Position numbers and translations under genes: made by a program. 64,000 nucleotides of DNA from Neoasaia chiangmaiensis (GTDB lineage Bacteria; Pseudomonadota; Alphaproteobacteria; Acetobacterales; Acetobacteraceae). How positions within the stretch are numbered: position 1 is the stretch's first letter; every line of letters begins with the position of its first letter. Below the pieces are notes generated by a model, which saw only the letters and a list, made by a program, of their open reading frames with translations, made no database searches and had not been told where the DNA came from. Shown one piece after another: positions 17,920-26,200 of this stretch. The stretch is taken from the NCBI RefSeq assembly GCF_002005465.1, contig NZ_CP014691.1:930001-994000 (forward strand), given 5' to 3'.

Positions 17920-19116
17920 ATGACGCAGGTTGAGAACACGGCATTGAACGCCGACCGCGATGTATGGCGCCGATGGTTGCAGGACGACGCACTGCCGCTG
18001 TGGTCCAGGCAGGGTTTCGATGTCCGGCGCCAGCTGTTTCACGAGCGTCTGACGTTCGAGCGTGAGCCGGTTCTGTTGCCCGAATTGCGCCTGATGGTTC
18101 AGGCGCGGCAGATCGCGACATTCTGCCGTGCCGATAAGGATGGTCTTGCTTCGACCGCCTCTCTGGCGCTCGATTGTCTGGGAGAGGTGCAGCGCCGGTA
18201 CTGGCATGGCGATGGCGCGTCCGGCTGGCTGTTTTCGCTGGGCCCCGATGGACGTCCGGCCGATCGGCGGCGCGATCTCTATGCGCATGCGTTCATTCTG
18301 CTGGCTTATGCCTGGGCCTATCGGCTCTCAGGTGCGGTGCGATACCTGGATGTGGCACGCCAGACGGTTCTCGAGATCGATCGCATCTTCTTCACGCAGA
18401 ATGGCGGGTATGTGGACACCGTACCGGCGCAGGATACGGTTCGCCGGCAAAATCCGCACATGCATTTGCTGGAGGCTTATCTGGCGCTTGCTGAAGCGTC
18501 CGGCGATGATTTCTATCTGGATTATGCGCGCCGGATGATTCATCTGGCGACGCGGTACTTTGTCCTGCCCGATACGGGGATGTTGCTTGAATTTTTCGAT
18601 GTGACGTGGCGACCGCTTCAGGCGCCGGGGCATAATCGTGTCGAGCCGGGCCATCTGTTCGAGTGGGCGTGGCTGTTTGGCGAGTTTGCGCGTCTTGCGC
18701 CGGATGATCGTGATAGCGAGGCCATCGCTGGCATGCGGCAAAAACTTTATGCGACGGCGGTCGCGTATGGCGTCGACCCGGACACGGCCATCGTCTGCGA
18801 TGCGATTACCGAGACCGGCCAGCGGCTTGAGGATTCGACCCGGATATGGCCGCAGACGGAGTTCATGCGCATGCTCTGCTGGCATGGTCGCCACGGAGAC
18901 GCGGCGGCGCGGAGCATGCTTTCACGACAGAGCGTGGCTTTCTTCAAATCGTATGCGCCAGCGTCGCTGCGTGGTGGATGGATCGACCGTATCGATGTGC
19001 ATGGCGTATCGCTGACTGATTACATGCCGGCGAGCTCTCTGTACCATATTTACGGTGCCGCGGCGGAATATCTGGCGACTGTCGTGCCTTCCGCGGAAAA
19101 AGTGCCTTCGATCTGA
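17920..19116 (+). CDS. AGE-family epimerase/isomerase
   Basis: A 398-residue (alpha/alpha)6-barrel enzyme of the N-acylglucosamine 2-epimerase / mannose isomerase family, acting on free or phosphorylated sugars. Family stretches include DLYAHAFILLAYAWAYRLSG near 122-141, RRQNPHMHLLEAYLALAEAS near 173-192, VEPGHLFEWAWLFGEFARL near 239-257 and MPASSLYHIYGAAAEY near the end. The Glu and His residues in these stretches are those expected at the barrel rim. ATG 17920 is preceded by TTGGA. It is the first gene after the transposase remnants and the first in the block with reversed GC skew. Exact substrate not deducible. Confidence 0.85.
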   Translation: MTQVENTALNADRDVWRRWLQDDALPLWSRQGFDVRRQLFHERLTFEREPVLLPELRLMVQARQIATFCRADKDGLASTASLALDCLGEVQRRYWHGDGASGWLFSLGPDGRPADRRRDLYAHAFILLAYAWAYRLSGAVRYLDVARQTVLEIDRIFFTQNGGYVDTVPAQDTVRRQNPHMHLLEAYLALAEASGDDFYLDYARRMIHLATRYFVLPDTGMLLEFFDVTWRPLQAPGHNRVEPGHLFEWAWLFGEFARLAPDDRDSEAIAGMRQKLYATAVAYGVDPDTAIVCDAITETGQRLEDSTRIWPQTEFMRMLCWHGRHGDAAARSMLSRQSVAFFKSYAPASLRGGWIDRIDVHGVSLTDYMPASSLYHIYGAAAEYLATVVPSAEKVPSI

Positions 19117-19132
19117 TTTCTGCAGGCCGTTG

Positions 19133-19417
19133 TCAGGCGGCGCGTGAAAGAGATGGATTGGAGGCGGGGAAAGGAATGATGTCGGCTGTCATCGGTTTTT
19201 CACCATGTCTTTGCCAGCCGAAGATGTCGGACCATGTCAGTATCGCGGCCCAGGCTTCATCGGCGTTTCGGCAGGCAAGAATCTCTTCCTGTTCCGTGTT
19301 GCCGTCGCGGATGATCGTCGCCTGATAGGCGGCTTTCCCAGTCACCATTTTTCTGTGCAGCGAAAGTGTCGCGGTCATTCCGCTATCATGGGTGGCGTAT
19401 GTTGTCCGGACGATCAT
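19133..19417 (-). CDS. Small protein of unknown function
   Basis: A 94-residue soluble protein starting MIVRTTYATHDSGMTATLSL, with AYQATIIRDGNTEQEEILAC and DEAWAAILTWSDIFGWQ. I recognise no family. ATG 19417 is preferred over ATG 19432 because AGGG lies seven bases upstream. Three phased ATAACG repeats sit just upstream (19439-19465). It is convergent with the AGE epimerase, 16 bases away. Confidence 0.6.
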   Translation of the reverse strand: MIVRTTYATHDSGMTATLSLHRKMVTGKAAYQATIIRDGNTEQEEILACRNADEAWAAILTWSDIFGWQRHGEKPMTADIIPFPASNPSLSRAA

Positions 19418-19438
19418 CTGCTGGCCCTGCATGTCTCA

Positions 19439-19465
19439 ATAACGCTTCATAACGGTCTTATAACG
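19439..19465. promoter_or_regulatory. Three phased ATAACG repeats upstream of a small gene
   Basis: ATAACG occurs at 19439-19444, 19449-19454 and 19460-19465, spaced 10 and 11 bases, about one helical turn each. They lie immediately upstream of the small - strand gene at 19133-19417. Phased short repeats like this often form a binding site for a multimeric regulator or a response regulator; which one is unknown. Chance cannot be excluded for a six-base unit. Confidence 0.4.
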
Positions 19466-19553
19466 CTATGGCGTCGGTCCGAGCAATCACGACATGCAGG
19501 AAATTAACGAACCTTTACGACACTCACCAGGATCATGAATCGTTTCTGATGTT

Positions 19554-19757
19554 CTAGACGTCACTCTTCCCGATGTTGGCTGAAGGCGAGCCGGCGTTCA
19601 GGGCCTTGATCTCGTCCACGACGTCAAGCCAGAAGCCCTGTTGACCGATGTCCTGTAGTTCCAGGGCTGTGTCGTATTGGCGCATCGCGATGGATAGCGC
19701 TTTCTCGCCATGCTGCTCCAGCAGTGTGGTGGCCTCGTTTTTGACTTTCCTGGTCAT
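19554..19757 (-). CDS. Small conserved-looking protein of unknown function
   Basis: A 67-residue acidic, helical protein (MTRKVKNEATTLLEQHGEKA, then LSIAMRQYDTALELQDIGQQ and FWLDVVDEIKALN). The heptad-like spacing suggests a helical hairpin. Its ATG overlaps the stop of the N-formylglutamate amidohydrolase family gene by four bases (19754-19757), so the two are translated together. I believe similar short proteins follow this hydrolase in other Acetobacteraceae, but do not know a function. Confidence 0.7.
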   Translation of the reverse strand: MTRKVKNEATTLLEQHGEKALSIAMRQYDTALELQDIGQQGFWLDVVDEIKALNAGSPSANIGKSDV

Positions 19758-20701
19758 GATGATCCTCCTTCAGCTCGAGCCGTCTCTGTGGTCGGCTCCT
19801 GTTCTAAAGGTGGCGTGATCGCGTCGGTTCCCGACGGTATGGCCGGACGGTCGATACGGGGAAGCGTCGCGGCGATTTCCGCGATGATCTGTCCCATATC
19901 GTTGCGAACCTGCATGAAGTTGCCGTTTGGCGTCAGGGTGGCCTCATCCATGTAAAGGCTGCGTGCGATCTCGATCTGCACCGCGTGAATGCCGTGGCGC
20001 GGATCGCCATAGTGCTGCGTGATGTAGCCGCCGGCATATGGATTGTTGCGTGCGACGCGATAGCCGCGCGACCTGAATGCGTTTTCGATTTGCGTCACGA
20101 TTTCATCGCTGGCGGCCCGACCATGTGCGTCGCCGAGAACGATGTCCGGCAGTGTGCCGTAGGTCGGGCTTGGCATGGAATGCCCGTCGAGGAGGATCGC
20201 GAAGCCGAACTGGGCGCGGGCGGCGGCGAGGCATTGTTGCAGGGCGTGGTGATAGGGTTGCCAGCAGGTGGCAATCCGGCACTGCACATCATCGAGTGTC
20301 AGCCTCTCCCGATAGATGCCGCGTCCTGCTGCGACGATGCGGGCAATCATGCCCAGTCCGGCGCGGACCTTTGGACTGTCCGTGATGCTCTCGAGTGGAA
20401 GGCGATCCCGGAACATGCCCGGGTCGAGTTCCAGAGCGGCACGATTCACGTCGCAATAGACGCGCGGGAAAAGGGCATGCAGGAGCGGCGCACCTGCCGC
20501 CGGTGCATCGGCCAGGAGTTCGTCCATGTGGGCGTCTTCCCCACGGCGGAGCGTTGCGAGATCGAGACGGGACTGACGCAGGAAAGAGTTGGGATACAGG
20601 CGCCCGGAATGGGGCGAGGCCACGATAAGTGGCGAGAGCCAGCGTGTCGGGTGGTGCAGCGAAACAAGGGATGATGCCGTCGTCGGCGTGGCGGGACTCA
20701 T
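19754..20701 (-). CDS. N-formylglutamate amidohydrolase family protein
   Basis: A 315-residue metal-dependent hydrolase. Family motifs: VASPHSGRLYP near 27-37, RGEDAHMDELL near 53-63, FPRVYCDVNRAALELDP near 77-93, LLDGHSMP near 169-176 and NNPYAGGYITQHYG near 218-231. The His and Asp/Glu of these motifs form the expected zinc site. The enzyme type releases formate from N-formylglutamate in histidine degradation, but no other hut genes are nearby, so another N-acyl substrate is possible. It is the upstream gene of a two-gene unit with the 67-residue protein. Confidence 0.85.
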   Translation of the reverse strand: MSPATPTTASSLVSLHHPTRWLSPLIVASPHSGRLYPNSFLRQSRLDLATLRRGEDAHMDELLADAPAAGAPLLHALFPRVYCDVNRAALELDPGMFRDRLPLESITDSPKVRAGLGMIARIVAAGRGIYRERLTLDDVQCRIATCWQPYHHALQQCLAAARAQFGFAILLDGHSMPSPTYGTLPDIVLGDAHGRAASDEIVTQIENAFRSRGYRVARNNPYAGGYITQHYGDPRHGIHAVQIEIARSLYMDEATLTPNGNFMQVRNDMGQIIAEIAATLPRIDRPAIPSGTDAITPPLEQEPTTETARAEGGSS

Positions 20702-20822
20702 GAGGGTATTCTTGACGACTGCCCCGTGTTTCGTCGACCGGAAATGGCGAATGCGATTTTTTTTGCCAAGCTGACTTGCCAGTTCCGCAGAGCGCGGTTA
20801 GAAGCGCGCCAACGGACCGGAT

Positions 20823-20897
20823 GGGCGCATAGCTCAGCGGTAGAGCACTACCTTGACATGGTAGGGGTCACAGGTTCAATCCCTGTTGCGCCCACCA
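20823..20897 (+). tRNA. tRNA-Val (anticodon GAC), CCA encoded
   Basis: Full cloverleaf. The acceptor stem GGGCGCA pairs with TGCGCCC, the D arm is AGCTCAGCGGTAGAGC, the anticodon stem-loop is CTACC-TTGACAT-GGTAG with GAC in the loop, and the T arm is CAGGTTCAATCCCTG. The discriminator A is at 20894 and CCA is encoded at 20895-20897. It lies alone between the amidohydrolase gene and the convergent ruvX. Confidence 0.97.
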
Positions 20898-20924
20898 TCC
20901 GGTCCGCTGATGTCCCTGCAAAAT

Positions 20925-21392
20925 TCAGTCTTCGACCGTGGCATCCAGCCAGCCCTGCAGCATGTATGATGCAGCCATCTTGTCGACGACTTCGGCGCGG
21001 CGTTTGCGTGTCATGTCCGCGTCCTGAATGAGAAAGCGATTGACGGCGCTGGATGACAGGCGCTCGTCCCATGTGCAGGCGGGCAGATGCAGGCGGGTGG
21101 CCAGTTCGGTCAGCCAGTCCTGTGCCGCGCGGGCAGCGGGGCCGAAGCTGCCGTCGAGCGAGAGTGGCAGTCCGGCGATCAGCGCGCCGATCTCTTCCTT
21201 TTCGACGATGGCGGCAAGCGTTGTTGCAACGTCGCCGAGCTTCTTGCGTGGAATACTGCGGTAGGGTGAGGCCAGCATCAACGAGACGTCGGTGAGCGCC
21301 AGGCCGATCGTCTTGCTGCCCGGGTCGAGGCCGAGGACGCGTTTGCCGGCCGGAATGGCCCTGCGAAGTTCGTGTGGATTGAATAGGGGCAT
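20925..21392 (-). CDS. ruvX: Putative pre-16S rRNA nuclease / Holliday junction resolvase-like RuvX (YqgF)
   Basis: A 155-residue RNase H-fold protein that in studied bacteria trims the 5' end of 16S rRNA precursors. The first catalytic Asp is in LGLDPGSKTIGLALTD (Asp23). GLPLSLDGSFGPAA near 73-86 and TWDERLSSSAVNRFL near 106-120 carry the second acidic residue (Glu), and DKMAASYMLQGWLD near the end carries the last Asp. Length matches YqgF (about 150). Divergent from gatC with only 75 bases between. Confidence 0.92.
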   Translation of the reverse strand: MPLFNPHELRRAIPAGKRVLGLDPGSKTIGLALTDVSLMLASPYRSIPRKKLGDVATTLAAIVEKEEIGALIAGLPLSLDGSFGPAARAAQDWLTELATRLHLPACTWDERLSSSAVNRFLIQDADMTRKRRAEVVDKMAASYMLQGWLDATVED

Positions 21393-21467
21393 AGGAAGGG
21401 GTTATGGTCCGCCTACGCCCTGCAATGCCAGGATTATCAGCGAAAAATCAGGAAAGTCGGCTATTTC

Positions 21468-21755
21468 ATGTCGTTAGACACGCGCACGGTCAGGCGCATC
21501 GCCAAATTGGCCCGGATCGGTCTCGATGATCGCGAGGCGGAAGGTCTCCGTCAGGAACTGGATGGTATCCTCGGCTGGGTGGAGCAACTCAATGAGGTCG
21601 ATATCACCGATGTGCCGCCGATGATCGGCACGGGCCTGGCCAGGCCGCGCGTGCGCGAGGACGCCGTGACGGATGGCGACAGGCGCGAAGATGTTCTGGC
21701 CAATGCGCCGGAGCGTGAAGGCCCGTTCTTCACCGTGCCGAAGGTAGTCGAATAA
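21468..21755 (+). CDS. gatC: Asp-tRNA(Asn)/Glu-tRNA(Gln) amidotransferase subunit C
   Basis: A 95-residue subunit that wraps around GatA/GatB and stabilises the amidotransferase. Start [20 protein letters not shown], then [15 protein letters not shown] and [20 protein letters not shown] followed by [11 protein letters not shown], the classical GatC pattern. The TAA stop overlaps the gatA start by one base (21755). First gene of gatCAB; its promoter must lie in the 75 bases shared with ruvX. Confidence 0.95.
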   Translation: MSLDTRTVRRIAKLARIGLDDREAEGLRQELDGILGWVEQLNEVDITDVPPMIGTGLARPRVREDAVTDGDRREDVLANAPEREGPFFTVPKVVE

Positions 21756-23233
21756 TGACAGACATGACATTGGCGGCGGCGCGGCGCGCCCTGGCCGCGC
21801 GCGAGATCTCGGCCGTCGAACTGGTGGACAGCCACAACAAGGCCATCGAAAGCCTGAATGGCGACGTCAACGCCTTCATCATCACGACGCCCGAGCAGGC
21901 GCGCGAGGCGGCGAAGGCTGCCGACACGTTGCTGGCGAAGGGCGAAGGGGGGCTGCTGTGCGGCATTCCGCTCGGGGTGAAGGATCTTTTCTGCACGAAC
22001 GGCGTGCGGACGACGGCGGCAAGCAATATCCTGCGCGACTTCGTGCCGCCTTACGAAAGCGCGGTGACGGCCAATCTGCTGTCGGAAGGTGCGATCTTCC
22101 TCGGCAAGACCAATCTGGACGAGTTCGCCATGGGCTCAACCAACCTGACCTCCGCATTCGGTGGCGTGACCAATCCGTGGCGGCGCAGCGGGTCGGATGC
22201 GAAGCTGGTGCCGGGCGGTTCGTCGGGCGGTTCGGCGGCGGCGGTCGCGGCGGGTATGGTGCTGGGCGCGACGGGCACGGATACGGGTGGCTCGATCCGT
22301 CAGCCGGCGGCGTTCTGCGGCATCACGGGCGTGAAGCCGACTTACGGGCGTTGCTCGCGCTTCGGTACCATCGCTTTCGCCAGCTCGCTCGATCAGGCGG
22401 GGCCGATGGCGCGGAATCTGGAGGATTGCGCGTGGATGCTGGAAGCCATGGCAGGCTTCGACAAACGGGATAGCACCTCCGTCGATCGTCCGGTGCCACG
22501 TTATGCGGATGCGCTGGAGCGTGGCGTCAAGGGCATGAAGGTCGGTATCCCCCGGGAATATCGCGCGCCGAACATGCCGCGCGAGATTGAAGCCTTGTGG
22601 GAGCAGGGCATTGCCTGGTTGCGCGAGGCGGGTGCTGAGCCGGTCGAGGTATCCTTGCCGCATACCAAATACGGCCTGCCGACGTATTATATCGTGGCGC
22701 TGGCGGAGGCTTCCTCCAATCTGGCCCGCTATGACGGCGTGCGCTTCGGCGAGCGCGTCAAGGCGGACAGTCTGGATGCACTGTATGAAGCGACGCGTCA
22801 CGCCGGTTTTGGTGAGGAAGTGCGACGGCGCATCCTGATGGGCACCTACGTGCTGTCATCGGGTTATTACGACGCGTATTACCTGCGCGCGCAGAAGGTG
22901 CGCACGATGATCCAGCGCGACTTCCTCTCGGCTTTCGAGAAGGTCGATGTATTGCTGACCCCCACCGCGCCTTCGGCGGCATTTGCCCATGATGAGAAGC
23001 CGACCGATCCGGTGCAGGTCTATCTGAACGATGTCTTCACGGTGCCCGCCAGCATGGCGGGCGTTCCGGCACTATCCCTCCCGGCGGGGCTGGATGCGCA
23101 GGGATTGCCGCTGGGCCTGCAATTGATCGGGCGCTATTTCGATGAGGAGACGCTGTTCGCCGCGGGCCGCGTCATGGAAAAGGCGGCGGGCTTTTCGACG
23201 CGTCCCGCCCTGTTTGCGGAGTTCGGCGCGTGA
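21755..23233 (+). CDS. gatA: Asp-tRNA(Asn)/Glu-tRNA(Gln) amidotransferase subunit A
   Basis: A 492-residue amidase that releases ammonia from glutamine for the GatB site, in organisms lacking GlnRS and/or AsnRS. The amidase signature is complete: [10 protein letters not shown] (catalytic Lys), [20 protein letters not shown] with the cis-Ser, and [20 protein letters not shown] with the nucleophilic Ser. Its 3' end overlaps gatB by four bases (23230-23233, GTGA). Length is normal. Confidence 0.97.
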   Translation: MTDMTLAAARRALAAREISAVELVDSHNKAIESLNGDVNAFIITTPEQAREAAKAADTLLAKGEGGLLCGIPLGVKDLFCTNGVRTTAASNILRDFVPPYESAVTANLLSEGAIFLGKTNLDEFAMGSTNLTSAFGGVTNPWRRSGSDAKLVPGGSSGGSAAAVAAGMVLGATGTDTGGSIRQPAAFCGITGVKPTYGRCSRFGTIAFASSLDQAGPMARNLEDCAWMLEAMAGFDKRDSTSVDRPVPRYADALERGVKGMKVGIPREYRAPNMPREIEALWEQGIAWLREAGAEPVEVSLPHTKYGLPTYYIVALAEASSNLARYDGVRFGERVKADSLDALYEATRHAGFGEEVRRRILMGTYVLSSGYYDAYYLRAQKVRTMIQRDFLSAFEKVDVLLTPTAPSAAFAHDEKPTDPVQVYLNDVFTVPASMAGVPALSLPAGLDAQGLPLGLQLIGRYFDEETLFAAGRVMEKAAGFSTRPALFAEFGA

Positions 23234-24684
23234 GCTATCGGATCGAAGGAACGACGGGCACCTGGGAAATCGTTGTCGGACTTGAGGTGCATGCGCAGGT
23301 CATCAGCAATGCCAAGCTGTTCTCCGGCGCATCGGCGACATATGGCGGTGAGCCCAATACGCATGTCAGCCTGATCGATGCCGGGTTTCCCGGCATGTTG
23401 CCGGTGGTGAACGGTGAATGCGTCGCGCAGGCTGTGCGGACGGGACTGGGGTTGAACGCGGTGATCCATCTGGAAAGCCGCTTCGACCGAAAGAACTATT
23501 TTTATGCCGACCTGCCGCAGGGGTATCAGATCAGCCAGTTCGCGCATCCCATCGTTGGCGAAGGCAAGGTGGTGGTCGATCTGGCCGATGGCAGCCAGCG
23601 TGAGATCGGCGTGACGCGCCTGCATCTGGAGCAGGACGCGGGCAAGTCGATTCATGATCAGGACCCGACACGATCGTTCATCGACCTGAACCGTTCTGGC
23701 GTCGCGCTGATGGAGATTGTCAGCGAGCCGGACATTCGTTCGCCGGAGGAGGCCGGGGCCTATCTTCGCAAGCTGCGGCAGATCCTGCGCTATATCGGCA
23801 CATGCGACGGGAACATGGAAGAAGGTTCCATGCGCGCCGACGTCAACGTCTCTGTCCGCAAGGCCGGTGAGCCTTTCCGCACGCGTTGCGAGATCAAGAA
23901 CGTCAATTCGATCCGTTTCGTCATGCAGGCGATCGAGGTTGAGGCGCAACGTCAGGTGGAAATCTGGGAGGCCGGGGGCATCGTCGATCAGGAAACGCGC
24001 CTGTTCGACCACGCACGCGGCGAGACGCGCTCCTTGCGTAACAAGGAGGACGCGCACGACTACCGTTATTTCCCGGATCCGGATCTGTTGCCGCTGGTCA
24101 TCGAGCGCGACTGGGTGGACGAACTGAAGGCCGCATTGCCGGAACTGCCGGAAGCCAAACGGGCGCGCCTGGAGGAGACTTATGGCGTTACGCGTTATGA
24201 GTCCGGTGTGTTGACGGCCGAGCAATCGGTTGCCGATTTCTATGAGGCGGTTGCCAGGGATCGTGATCCGCGGCTGGCTGCAAACTGGATGTTGGGCGAT
24301 TTTTTCGGCGCGCTGAACCGAACAGGTCACGCCATCGATGATAGTCCCGTCTCGGCGGACGGCTTGCGTGAATTGCTCGGCCTGATCGCGGATTCGACGA
24401 TCAACGGCAAGATTGCCAAGGAAGTGCTCGAGGACATGTTCGAGACTGGCGAAAGCGCCTCGGCGATCGTCGAGCGCAAGGGTCTGCGCCAGGTCACGGA
24501 TACGGGTGCGATCGAGGCGGCGATCCGTGATATTCTGGCGACCAACGCGGACAAGCTTGCCGAATATAAGTCGGGCAAGGACAAGCTGTTCGGCTTTTTC
24601 GTCGGCCAGACGATGAAAGCGATGAAGGGCAAGGGCAACCCGGCGCTTGTCAACGATCTGCTGAAAAAGCTGTTGGCCGAATAG
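23230..24684 (+). CDS. gatB: Asp-tRNA(Asn)/Glu-tRNA(Gln) amidotransferase subunit B
   Basis: A 484-residue subunit that binds mischarged tRNA and transfers ammonia to the activated side chain. [18 protein letters not shown] near the start, [20 protein letters not shown] near 89-108, [18 protein letters not shown] near 152-169 and [13 protein letters not shown] near 277-289 are the GatB signatures. The C-terminal YqeY-like tRNA-binding domain ends [22 protein letters not shown] start at 23230 overlaps gatA. Last gene of the operon. Confidence 0.97.
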   Translation: MSYRIEGTTGTWEIVVGLEVHAQVISNAKLFSGASATYGGEPNTHVSLIDAGFPGMLPVVNGECVAQAVRTGLGLNAVIHLESRFDRKNYFYADLPQGYQISQFAHPIVGEGKVVVDLADGSQREIGVTRLHLEQDAGKSIHDQDPTRSFIDLNRSGVALMEIVSEPDIRSPEEAGAYLRKLRQILRYIGTCDGNMEEGSMRADVNVSVRKAGEPFRTRCEIKNVNSIRFVMQAIEVEAQRQVEIWEAGGIVDQETRLFDHARGETRSLRNKEDAHDYRYFPDPDLLPLVIERDWVDELKAALPELPEAKRARLEETYGVTRYESGVLTAEQSVADFYEAVARDRDPRLAANWMLGDFFGALNRTGHAIDDSPVSADGLRELLGLIADSTINGKIAKEVLEDMFETGESASAIVERKGLRQVTDTGAIEAAIRDILATNADKLAEYKSGKDKLFGFFVGQTMKAMKGKGNPALVNDLLKKLLAE

Positions 24685-24777
24685 TCGAAAAAATAACGTC
24701 GCGGGGGGTTTGACGGAATGTTCGATCCCCCCTACAAGCGTGCCAGCAAACGCCGTGTTAACTGCGTCTCTCCCGGC
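24685..24777 (+). other. Spacer between gatB and tRNA-Ser with long inverted repeat
   Basis: Contains six G (about 24704-24709) and six C (about 24728-24733) flanking an 18-base spacer, shortly after the gatB stop and before tRNA-Ser. This could be a weak hairpin ending gatCAB transcription, but there is no clear T run, so it is recorded as structure only. Confidence 0.3.
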
Positions 24778-24870
24778 GGAGGGGTGGCCGAGTGGCTGAA
24801 GGCGGCGGTTTGCTAAACCGTTGTACGATGTCAAGTCGTACCGTGGGTTCGAATCCCATCCCCTCCGCCA
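24778..24870 (+). tRNA. tRNA-Ser (anticodon GCT), CCA encoded
   Basis: A class II tRNA with long variable arm. The acceptor stem GGAGGGG pairs with CCCCTCC, the anticodon stem-loop is CGGTT-TGCTAAA-CCG with GCT in the loop, a variable arm lies around TGTACGATGTCAAGTCGTAC, and the T arm is GTGGGTTCGAATCCCAT. CCA ends at 24870. Its 3' end marks the left edge of the accessory patch that extends to tRNA-Val(CAC). Confidence 0.97.
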
Positions 24871-25209
24871 ACATATTCTAAAAATATCAAATAAATCAGT
24901 ATGCTGTGAGTAAGCTGTTTTCGACTCCCATCTTCTGTCCTACCTTATGGCTTGCGGTTTCCTGCGGCGTCGGACGGCTCCAAAACAGGTGGGAACGATT
25001 TGTGTTGGTAGAACGCCGCGCACTCTCACAGAACGAAACAAGAATACGCTGAAAAGCCTTTTCGTTTAATATCGTCATCCCCCAACAGCACAACACGTGC
25101 CTCCATCTTCGATGGCGGCAAACTTCCTCACTAAGCCAGCCCCAATCACCCCGCTCCTCGGCAAGGTGGTTCGACAAGACGACCGATGGTCGGTCGTCAG
25201 GCTTGAGGA
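24871..25209. other. Accessory stretch without a recognised gene
   Basis: 339 bases, lower in GC than the core genes. A - strand frame (25177-24896) reads on through MTILNEKAFQRILVSFCESA and ends ENSLLTAY. It has no recognisable domain and no clear ribosome binding site, so I do not call it a gene. It begins at the 3' end of tRNA-Ser and ends at the stop of the IS-interrupted frame; it is best seen as the residue of horizontally acquired DNA. Confidence 0.4.
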
Positions 25210-25253
25210 TTACGTGCGGTGCACGACATGCAGATATCTAGAGCCGTTCCACG

Positions 25254-25889
25254 TTAATCCGGTTCATATCCTGCTGCTTTGAAGAAATTGGTGCATTCGT
25301 CTGGTGTGAAGGCCTGAAGCACGTCTCCGACGGCATTCCAGAGTGCCGTGACGGTTCGTTCCGCCCTGCTGCGCAAAAGGGATTTGAGTTTGGAGAACGC
25401 CCTCTCGATCGGATTGAAGTCCGGGCTGTAGGGCGGCAGGAACACCATCGATGCTCCTGCCTGTTCGACGGCCCGACGGGCGCCCGGCATCCGGTGGGCG
25501 GGCAGGTTGTCGAGGATGACGATGTCGCCCGGTCGCAGGGCCGGCACGAGCACGCGCTCGACATAGGTCTGGAACACGGCACCGTTCATCGCCCCGTCAT
25601 GCACAAAGGGTGCTGTCAGGCCCGTGGTGCGCAGCGCCCCGGTGAAGGTCGTCGTTTTCCAGTGCCCGTGAGGCACGCCCGAGCGGCATCGTTCGCCGCG
25701 CAAGGCGCGTCCCCGCAGCCTGGCCATCTTCGTCGACAGGCTGGTCTCGTCGATGAAGACCAGCCGCTCCGGGTCGAGATCGGGCTGCGCGTCAAACCAG
25801 TCCTCGCGCCGTTTCAGGACGTCGGGACGTTCCTGCTCCAGTGCATGGGCGGTCTTTTTTTGAACGTCCAGCCGCGCTGACGCAGCCAC
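25254..25889 (-). CDS. IS630-family transposase, C-terminal DDE frame (orfB)
   Basis: The catalytic half: LVFIDETSLSTKMARLRGRA (first Asp), GDIVILDNLPAHRMP (second Asp) and LPPYSPDFNPIERAFSKLKS (Glu). It has no start of its own with a good ribosome binding site; the family makes an orfA-orfB fusion through -1 slippage at the A7 run near 25855-25861. The usual stop follows AAGYEPD close to the left terminal repeat. Frames and motifs look undamaged. Confidence 0.9.
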   Translation of the reverse strand: MAASARLDVQKKTAHALEQERPDVLKRREDWFDAQPDLDPERLVFIDETSLSTKMARLRGRALRGERCRSGVPHGHWKTTTFTGALRTTGLTAPFVHDGAMNGAVFQTYVERVLVPALRPGDIVILDNLPAHRMPGARRAVEQAGASMVFLPPYSPDFNPIERAFSKLKSLLRSRAERTVTALWNAVGDVLQAFTPDECTNFFKAAGYEPD

Positions 25890-26200
25890 CGGCTGAGCAT
25901 GCTGCGCCCGATCTCGACCGCATGCGCCTCGTGCAACCGCGCCGCCATCTCCACCCGCGTGATATCCCGGCGTGCTTCAATCAGCCCGAAGATGAAGGCC
26001 GCGTGGACATCCAGACGGGAGCCGCGCGGTTTGCCCTGACGGCGCGCCGTCCGCTCGCCCGTCTCGCGCTCTCGCCGCAGCCACCGGATCGCGGTAGCGA
26101 TCCCGACATTGAACCGCGCCGCAGCCGCCCGGGCCGAAAGGCCGGACGCTCCCGCCGCCAGAACACGCACCCGCAGATCGTCACCATATGCCCAAGACAT
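25814..26200 (-). CDS. IS630-family transposase, N-terminal frame (orfA)
   Basis: 128 codons. MSWAYGDDLRVRVLAAGASG with LSARAAAARFNVGIATAIRW is the helix-turn-helix that binds the terminal repeats; a second DNA-binding part ends SMLSRWLRQRGWTFKKRP. The start ATG 26200 is chosen because family members begin MSxAY; the frame is open 17 codons further toward the element end. The frame overlaps orfB by 76 bases around a T7 run (A7 on the coding strand) at 25855-25861, where ribosomes can slip back one base to enter orfB. Confidence 0.88.
   Translation of the reverse strand: MSWAYGDDLRVRVLAAGASGLSARAAAARFNVGIATAIRWLRRERETGERTARRQGKPRGSRLDVHAAFIFGLIEARRDITRVEMAARLHEAHAVEIGRSMLSRWLRQRGWTFKKRPPMHWSRNVPTS

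Noticed and set aside
17920-19116. AGE-family gene as part of the adenylation/carrier cluster
   Set aside because: Separated by transposase remnants and lying in the skew-reversed block, so its closeness to the cluster is probably recent and accidental.
23134-24834. 566-codon - strand open frame
   Set aside because: Antisense to gatB, a complete and unmistakable gene. No domain seen, and it runs into the tRNA-Ser gene.
24896-25177. 93-codon - strand frame after tRNA-Ser
   Set aside because: No domain, signal or ribosome binding site; described as accessory DNA instead of a gene, though a fragment of a real gene cannot be excluded.
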